From positions 62,001 to 126,000 of the IMG/VR virus record IMGVR_UViG_3300008952_000013: 64,000 bases of DNA. One strand, written 5' to 3'. Shown one piece after another: positions 12,101-21,100 of this stretch; within the stretch, counting starts at the first letter, position 1, and each line of letters starts with the position of its first letter. The position numbers and the translations under genes are program-made. The notes under the pieces were generated by a model. The model saw only the letters and a list, made by a program, of their open reading frames with translations. It did not search any database and was not told the origin of the DNA. This DNA comes from a virus.

Positions 12101-15100
12101 CCCTAAGCGTTGGGTAAATATAAATATAGGTACTGATAATAGTGATATAGAAGTAGATGAAACAAATAGTTTCATATTGAGATCCAATGCTGTATCTAAT
12201 ATAAACATTGTTCCAGGAGCAGGTATATCTGACTCTAAACTAGAGCAAATTACTACTCCTGGTAAAGTCTCTGGTACAGCAATTCAACTATCTACATTTT
12301 CTTCATTAACCACTAGGCTAGAAGAGGGTGGTGCTTTAGAGATAAGCCATAATTTAGTAGGAACTCAAACAGTAACTGGATTAGATTTTTGGCATATAGA
12401 TGAAGATGGTAATGAAGAGTTAGTTTCTCAAGGATCAGGTGCATCGTTAGATTTACCTAGACAAGAAATTAGGCTGAATACAGAGAGCATAGAGTGGCAA
12501 GGGAATAAATTTAAACTTTCCCACATGGATGCTACTTTCACTAATCAAGCCCTAAGAACACAAGATGAAGTAGGGTTTCAATCAGTAGATGCCAGTAGCA
12601 TTTCAGTTACTAATAATATGACTATTGGTGGAACATTAGAGGTGGGTGATGAGCTTACTGTAGATAGTGATGTTACGATTACTGGTGATTTAGTAGTTCA
12701 GGGAGATGGTTCTCAAGTTGAATTAGAAGTAACTCATTTATTTGTAGATGATTCTAGGGTCATGTTTGGAACTGACCCTACAGAAGGGCCAAACAATGGT
12801 GTGGGATTTTATGGGTTATATGGTGGTTCTTCTGCTCAATCTGAAGTCTCTACAGTTGGTCTTGTGTATGGGGAATCAATTTATGCCACAAATGGAAATC
12901 ATGGGGATATTTTTTACCTATTTGACACTAACAATGACATTGGAGTTGCTCCTAGTTGGAATTTAAATTTAATCGCTAATAATCTCAGTACAATAACAAG
13001 CAATAGGGCTACTTTAAGTGCCAATATTATTGGGAACATTCTCACTGAAGTACAAGAGTTTAATGAGATTAACCCATCAGATGGAAATGATATTGACATT
13101 AATGAATTAAGGGTAACCAGTATTAGTACTGGTGTTGATCCAAGAATCACTATAGCTCCAAAGGCATCTGGTATAGCCTTAGTAGTTGGAAATCAACTTG
13201 CAAGATATGAAGGAACTTGGAGTGGAGAACTAATACAAAGAGAATATCTTGAAGGAATGAGTGAAGATTCAGTAGCTGAGTTTAAAAAGCTAGTTCTTGA
13301 TCATCAAGAAGGTGGAGTATATGACTCTAGTTTCCAACTTAGGGGCGTAGAGATTAATGAAATATCTAAATCTGGAATTTGGAATTCACATGAATCCACG
13401 CAATTTGGATATGGAAATGACATCACTACTGTTACATCTTCTGTGCCTTTAGATATAGAAGAGTTAGCTGAATTTGTTCATTTACACTTAAGAGAAACAG
13501 GATCATTTTATTATACAGATTATGCAAATATTGGTTCATCTGATGACTTTAGTGATGGAGATATTAAACAACATGAATACTTATCAGGTTCAGATCCTGT
13601 TAATTTAGATGATGAATTAGTTACTAAAGGGATGTTGGTTGAGTTTTTAAATAATATTAGTATTAATAATTTAGTTGATGTTGTTACTCATGAAAAACAT
13701 ATTGATTATAATCAAATTAGTAGCACTAATTATACATCTAATATTAGGTGGAGAGCTTTAAACAATGCAGAACCTTTCACTTTAAATGAATTTAATGTTG
13801 GTGGTGGAGATTTTGATGCTAAAATTAAATCAGATGATAATTATAGTGATGATAGAGTAGAAAGCTTTGGTTCTGTTTTATTTTATGTGAATGTTGATCA
13901 ACATGAGAGATACGATACCAATAATGAACAGGGTGATATGTATCCTAAATTTGATTATAAGGATAATATAAAACATACTCACCCTACATTTTTTGGAAAC
14001 CTAAATAAGAAATATAATGATAGTGGTGCTTGGATTCCTAGAAGAATCGAAGACATGGTGTGGAAAGGTAGTTGGCAAGGAGATCCTATATCCAATGATT
14101 ATATTGGTGGAATTAATCAGGATTTATTAACTTCTTCATCAGTAGTTTTTCACGAATTAGAACTCTCAACTGCAGGTGGTTTTTCTCCATCTTTAACACT
14201 GCCAAGCACTAAGTCTGTTAATGATAAAGCTGTCATTAACAAGATAAATGATGATGTAATAGAATTAGGATCAAACCTAACTATAGACACATCAACTGGT
14301 GGATATGTAGAAGATAATTATTTAGTAACAGAGTCTGTGCTTAGAACTTATGTTCATGAAACATTAACAGAAGGTTCTGAATTAAAAGTTGAGGCAATGG
14401 GTGATGTTCAATTTGATTTAGATCATATTGACAACTTCAAACTTTGGGTTAGGTATTTAAATCAAGGTGAGATTCATACTGAACAGCATAGAACTTATCC
14501 CCCTACGCATAATGCATATTTATACGCTAATTTTATAGTTAGTAGAGGGTCAATACCTGTTTTCTTTAAAGAGCAAGATGTTGATTTTGATCATGAATTA
14601 ACAACACCTTCTTTAGGTGGTTTAAATCCAACTATTAGATCAATTTTATTTTCATCTAATAGTCAAATTAATTTTTCTTTACCTCAAAATGTAGTTCAAT
14701 ATTATGGTAAGACCTTAAGTAGTGGTATACCAAATGATCCCACTGGATTTGTTTCTGGAAATCGTGCTATTACAGCCAATTATTCTTCTGCACCCCCCAT
14801 TAATGTAGATTATACTGATGATCATAATTATGCTTCTGGAAGTTGGGATTTTGTACCTGTAGATGAAGATATAGAAAGGTTCAATAGTCTACACAATAGT
14901 ATTTTCCCTAAAACTATTTCTGACATCAGGGATCATCTTGGGAATGTAGATGATGGAAATGGTGGTTGGATTGATGGATCAGATGGTTCCATAGAAATAG
15001 TCTTAAGAGTAGTTGATTTAGATAAGGATTTATCTGGTGAGCCATCTGTACAGGATTTTATATCTGATGATGAGGCTCAGTTTGTAGTTAAATTTAATTC

Positions 15101-18100
15101 ATTAGCTGATTGGTGGAACAGATTAATTTCTGTTGAAGCATCTGAATATGCAGGTGAGCAACCAGGTGATGTTTTTCAAGTTGATGGTTATGAGTCTTTT
15201 AGATGGAAATTACAAAGATCAATAGAGGGTTATCTTGATTCTCTTTTAGAAGATCCTAGTTTAACTATAGATAACCAGAGTTCTTTAAATCAACAACGTG
15301 ATATAAGGGCTAATGATAAAGACCTACTGTTGTTTGACTATGATTTAGTTTCTACTGCTACTGGAGAACAGGGAACATGGACTACTTCAACAGATTTATC
15401 TATAGATACTTTAAAACTATATGATTGGGAAAACACTAGAACAGAGGTAGTTCCTTCTGGCGATGAATTTATAAACATAGATACAGGAAGAACTTATTCA
15501 TCAGACTATGTTAAATCAGAAAATATTGTTATAGATGGTGCAAATGTATCTCTTCACTTGGGGGAAAACGCTTACTTCTATACAGTACAGGATTTACCAA
15601 GCTATCTTTTAGAAGAAGATGAAATAACAACTATAAGTAAAGTATCTAGAACTATAGAAAGATATAACAATAACGATAAGACTTTAGTAACTGAAAAAGC
15701 AATTTTTGATCATATTAGGGAATCTCTTAATACTTTAGAGTTAAAAGATATAAACATTAAATATGATGTTTTTTCAATTCTTAACAACTACACTCATCCT
15801 AATAATAATCTTTCAGATAATAACCTTAGCTATTGGGAGTTAGATCATGTTGACTTCCAAAATGATACTGTTAAGGAAAGACCTAAGTTCACCATGATGG
15901 AAGTTAAGTCTGAGTGGGATAGTCATGTTGGAAATACCAATATAAAGCTTCCTGTTGGGCATCAGACTAATGGTGTAGATGCTAGTTCTAGTACTAATGA
16001 ATACCATAGCCTTCAAGATTGGCAAAAATATGAGTTTAATGTATACACTCAGTTAACAGCAAGGGTTGATGATTTTTATATTAGTGTACTTCAAAATAGT
16101 TGGAGTAGTCGTTATAGCTGGAGATCTCACTACACTGGATATAGTAAGGGAATGCCAGGGTATGATTGGTCAGATTCATCAAGCTTCAGTGATATAGAAG
16201 CTTATATGCATGGGGAGAATGATGACAATCCAGGAGTCATTTCTTTTAATTATCTACCTCAGTCAATTAACATTAAAGATAAAGATCTATCTCCTTTATC
16301 TCCAGTATATTCCTATAGGTATAATTATGGTAATAGTGCATATCCAGATTATAGAAGACTTGGTGGAATAAGTTTAGATCACATAGGTTTTCTTGATAAA
16401 TATGCTCAAAAAGCTTATGTAGATCAGTCTAACTTAGACGATAACAACAATATTCAGTGGAATCAAGATGATCCTGATGGTAATGATGATGATTGGAAAG
16501 GATTATTTAGCAGTAGTCTTTTAAGATTAGGGGAAGACTTAGAACTACATAATAGTTTTTTAGAGGTAGATACAAAAGAATACGATGATAACACTTATGC
16601 ACGTTATAACAAGTTTAGAAGATCCCATGATGTATTAAAGGTTGACGTACATTCTTTAGTTAGTCCAACGTCTAGTCGTATAACCCAGGGATATTATGGT
16701 CATTCTGATGATCAGTTTTTATATGATGATGCATCCACCTATAGGGTTTCAGATGGAAGTGGTGGGTATGATTATGATGTTGATTCTTTTGAATCAGGAC
16801 TAGAGGTTGTTTCTTATAAATATAGTCCATATATTTATCATTATTCTGGCAGTGGTAATAGTTATAGGCGTAGGATTGGAGACAGTAATTCCCCAGGTGA
16901 TTCATTAGGAGATGATGGAGTTGGATCTGCTGATTTTATTAGAACTTCCCCTAATCAACAACACCACCCTTTAGTAACATTCAATAGTATAGAAGTTAAA
17001 AACGATTTAATATTAGGTAGTCAAGAAAACACAGATTATGCAGATTACATTGCTGCTTCAGACCAAGCACAGTGGTTAATTGATAATGGTCTAACTGAGC
17101 CACCAGAGCCAACTGTTCCTTTATTGGGTTTATCTAGTAGTGGGGTTTTAACTGCACAAGAATATAGAGGAGTATGGAGAGGAGATCCACTCAAACAGGA
17201 AGATTTAGATGACAGTTTTTTAGATCAAGATTTAACTACAGTTTCTTCACCTAATTTCTTAAAGATTGGTGTTGGGCCATTATGGAACCAAGCATCTACA
17301 AATTGGGCTAACTGGAGTTACTTATCTGAGTTTGGAATAGTAGCGCAAGGTGGAATTCTTGTAAGAAAAGATGTTGACGCAGGAACTGATAATGCACTAG
17401 TTGTTACAGAGGGTCTTAAAATAAAAGACATGACTAGTGGGTATGGGCTAACCTCTAATGGTGGCAATGTTTTAGGTGGCGAAAACATATTAAATCCAGA
17501 AGGATTCAGTGATGCTGTAAGTTTACCTTATACCATAGAGTACAATGATGAAGATACTGGAGAGTTAATAACAGAGAATCATACGTTTAGTGAGATTATT
17601 CCTACAATTAATTACATCACTAATAATCCTGACTTTTTCAATGTTTTTAATCCAAATTCAAATACATTTAAAGACACTGAGTCTTTAGCCACAGTCTACG
17701 CTATAAAATCCTATATTGAAGCTAAAACAGGGATTTCTCCCAACTTGTCTGCACTAGGAGACACCTATTTTGTAGATTTAATGGAAGTTACAAGTTCTGG
17801 AGATGCTCTGTGGTTCCCTTTGTTTAATAAAGATAAAATAGTAGGTGGATCAGAAGGTGTTGGTAAGTGGGTAAATAGAAAATTTGGTGGTGACATTATA
17901 CTATCAGACCCACACTTTGCACTAGAGGGTGGACTTGAACCCAAAACTGCAGAGTTTAAAATTGTAAACATAGATGATGGTATTGTTCCTATTAACGAAG
18001 GTGCTTCAGGGCTAGAAGATGTCAATGGATTAAGAATAAAAACTGACATTGCTGGAGAAGGGCTATTGGTTGATGCTTCATCATCAAGTACAAGTACCCC

Positions 18101-21100
18101 TGAAGAATATGCAAATTTTTTAGCTCTAGGAACACCTAATTATATGACAGTTAGGGTGGTTGAAGTTCCAGCAGGAATGATAAGAGCAACTGGAGAGTAT
18201 GGTGATCCTGTAACAGATTTTGCTACTGGTAATGGAAGTTCTAGTGACTATGAGTTTGTATCTGGAAATGAACAATGGTGGTATTTGTCTAGTTATGGAT
18301 TCTTACCAGATGCTTTAAAAGAGTCAAATACTGGTGGTTTTTCTGTAGGTGATGTCATTACTATCCATACTACAGATAGTAATTTTAATTTCTCAAGTAC
18401 TGAGTATATTACACTTTTAGAATATTTTAGAGAAGCTTTTCAAGCACACTTTGGTGATCAAACTTCTAATGATTTTATTTTAAATTTTAATTCTTCAGGT
18501 TTAATTTGGGAAGGAAGAGGGTTTACATTATCTGACGTTAGGAGTGGTCTTGAAGATGGTGATCAGTGGGTAGATCAAGATTTAAAAACCACAGACGATG
18601 TGGAGTTCAAATCAATTGTTATTGATACTCAGACCTCTGTTAATACATTAACTATTAGTGATGGTAATATTACTTTAGAAACTTATCATGATCCTATAGG
18701 GATTGGTAATGATTATCATAATTTTATAGATTTAAATGTTGATGGTGATGGTTATATTAAGTCTAATGGACTTCAAATATATGAAACAAGAACTCACCAA
18801 CAACAACAAAATTCTTCTGCTACTATCACAAAAGAAGGTGCTTTAACAGCCTTATCAATTTCATCAGATAGTATCACAACAGATGAATTAGCAGCAAGAG
18901 AGATTCAGAGTGATGGGAACTTATCTATTGGTAAAGATTTTAAAGTAGGATCTAACGTCAATATAACTTCTTATTATGAGGAAGATCCCATAACAGATTC
19001 TTACACTAATTTAGTGAATTTTGAATCTTCTTCTGGACTAAACCTAAGAGATTTTTATTATGTAAATACTGATGCTCAGGGTGATTTAACGATTAGGAGA
19101 CAAGATAGGGAATTACTTGAAGCTCCTTTTATTGATGAAAGTCTTACAGGAGATCAGTTACTAGAAGAAGAGAAGAAGCATGAGAATCTTTTAGCAGAAG
19201 CAGGTCATACTGTTTTAGATACTAAGTCTTTAATTGTTAATACATCATTAATAAAATTATCTAGTAGAAATATAACCATAGATGGTGAAGCACCATTTGG
19301 AAATATTGCTAATGATAATCATGATATTGGTTTTTATGCCAACTATAGAGATGCCTCTAGTGAAGTAGATAAAATAACAGGTTTATTTAGGCAACATTCT
19401 GATGGATTAAACGAAGGAGAAGCAGGAAGAAGAAAGGGTGAATATTATCTTTTTGATGTTCCCAGGTTTGTTAGAGGATATAGGAAAACTAGGAAATATA
19501 CTGAGAGATATAAGGCATATCAAACACTAGTAGAGTATATAAGTATATCTAGTAATTATCATGCAGATAGTAACCCTAAAGGTCAGTCTGAAGGATACTA
19601 TGTAAACCATTTTCACAGTATGTTTAAGCATCAACATATTGAAGGTGATGGTCAATATGAGCCTAATCCATATTGGTATCCAGAGATATTGTTTGATTAC
19701 ACAACTAGAGCTTTATATACACCTTCCACTGATCCATCATCAGAAGGATTTGATGATACTTCTGGTATTTCTTGGTTTGTTGGTGAATGGACTCAATCTG
19801 GAAATTCAACTCAGTATCATGTAGATTTACCAACAATTAAAGATTATAACGATGGGATGGTATATGCAGGTACAGCCTCTCCTTATGGATCTCATCAAGC
19901 TGAAAATACTTCTCTGAAGGATTATTTCGATGGACTTTTAAGTTGGAAAGATGCTTATGATCATAATAGTACATTATCACCTATAGAAGTTGGGGGGGTT
20001 GTAGACTCTAGCCACCCTGATTGGATGGTTCCAGGATCAGAGGGGATAAACGCTATATATGAATATGATGAATCACATTCTCTTTCTGAGAAAGATTCTG
20101 ATAAAGCTTGGTTTGGATATGTTTTAGAGGATATGCCTGGTGAATTAGAGTATGAAGCATACAATGATCCTTATGATCCAGCACCTTTAAGTGGGTATGA
20201 TCTAACAGATATAGGTAATCCTGATAATACTCAAAGTGGAACACAGACTGCATCAGAAACACCAGCACCTAATTCTTATTCAGAGTTTGATAATTTTAAT
20301 GAGATTTTAGGCAAGGAGATATATACAGCGTTTGTTGGGGATTATGGTGTTGGTAGTCATATTTACAAGTGGTATAGAAAGTCTGGAGAGGACATGGCTC
20401 CACCACAAGAATATGAATATATTGACACACCAGAAGGGAGACAATATTCCTATGAAGTAAACAGTACTGTAAGTATAGAAATGGCTTATTTAGATAGGCT
20501 TGAGGATGTAGAGGATGTAACAGGATATTGGGATACTCCTTATAGACGTGTTGATGGAAAAGACATAATAAAGTTTACCACAGAGTTTGGTAATTTTTTA
20601 AATACACCTAAAGTACAGTATAGGTATTCTCCAACTGAAGATTATCCTTTTGAAATAATAACTGGTAGTCCACATTTTTATATCTATCAAGAGCCAGACT
20701 ATACTGATCATGATTTAGTGGGTAAGTACAGATATTTATGGTTAGTTAAAGGAGAGGGAGATCAAGCTGATAGAGTTACTACGTTAACGCCAGAAGAATT
20801 CTCAGAAATATATGGTGGAAATGTAAATAGTATTGTTCCTTTACTTAGGGAATTTACAGATGATAAATACAACCCAAGAGATTTTCAATTAGCAAAATTA
20901 AATGCTGTTCTTTCAGAGGATTCTAAGTGGAAAGGACAAAAAATTGAATTTGAATACATAGATGAAGAGTTAACTTCTAAAATTCAAGAGGCAGATACTC
21001 ACAGAGGAAGATTAGACAATCCTCACAATGTAACATCTAATCAAATTCAAGATTTTGATGATAATGTTTCTGAACTACTCAATGTATTTACTGGAGATAT

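Noticed and set aside
12748-12966. Plus-strand 72-codon frame within the 5742-residue gene (also 19639-19824 and 21673-21879)
   Set aside because: They are hydrophobic, low-complexity out-of-frame products inside a clearly coding frame with no ribosome site.
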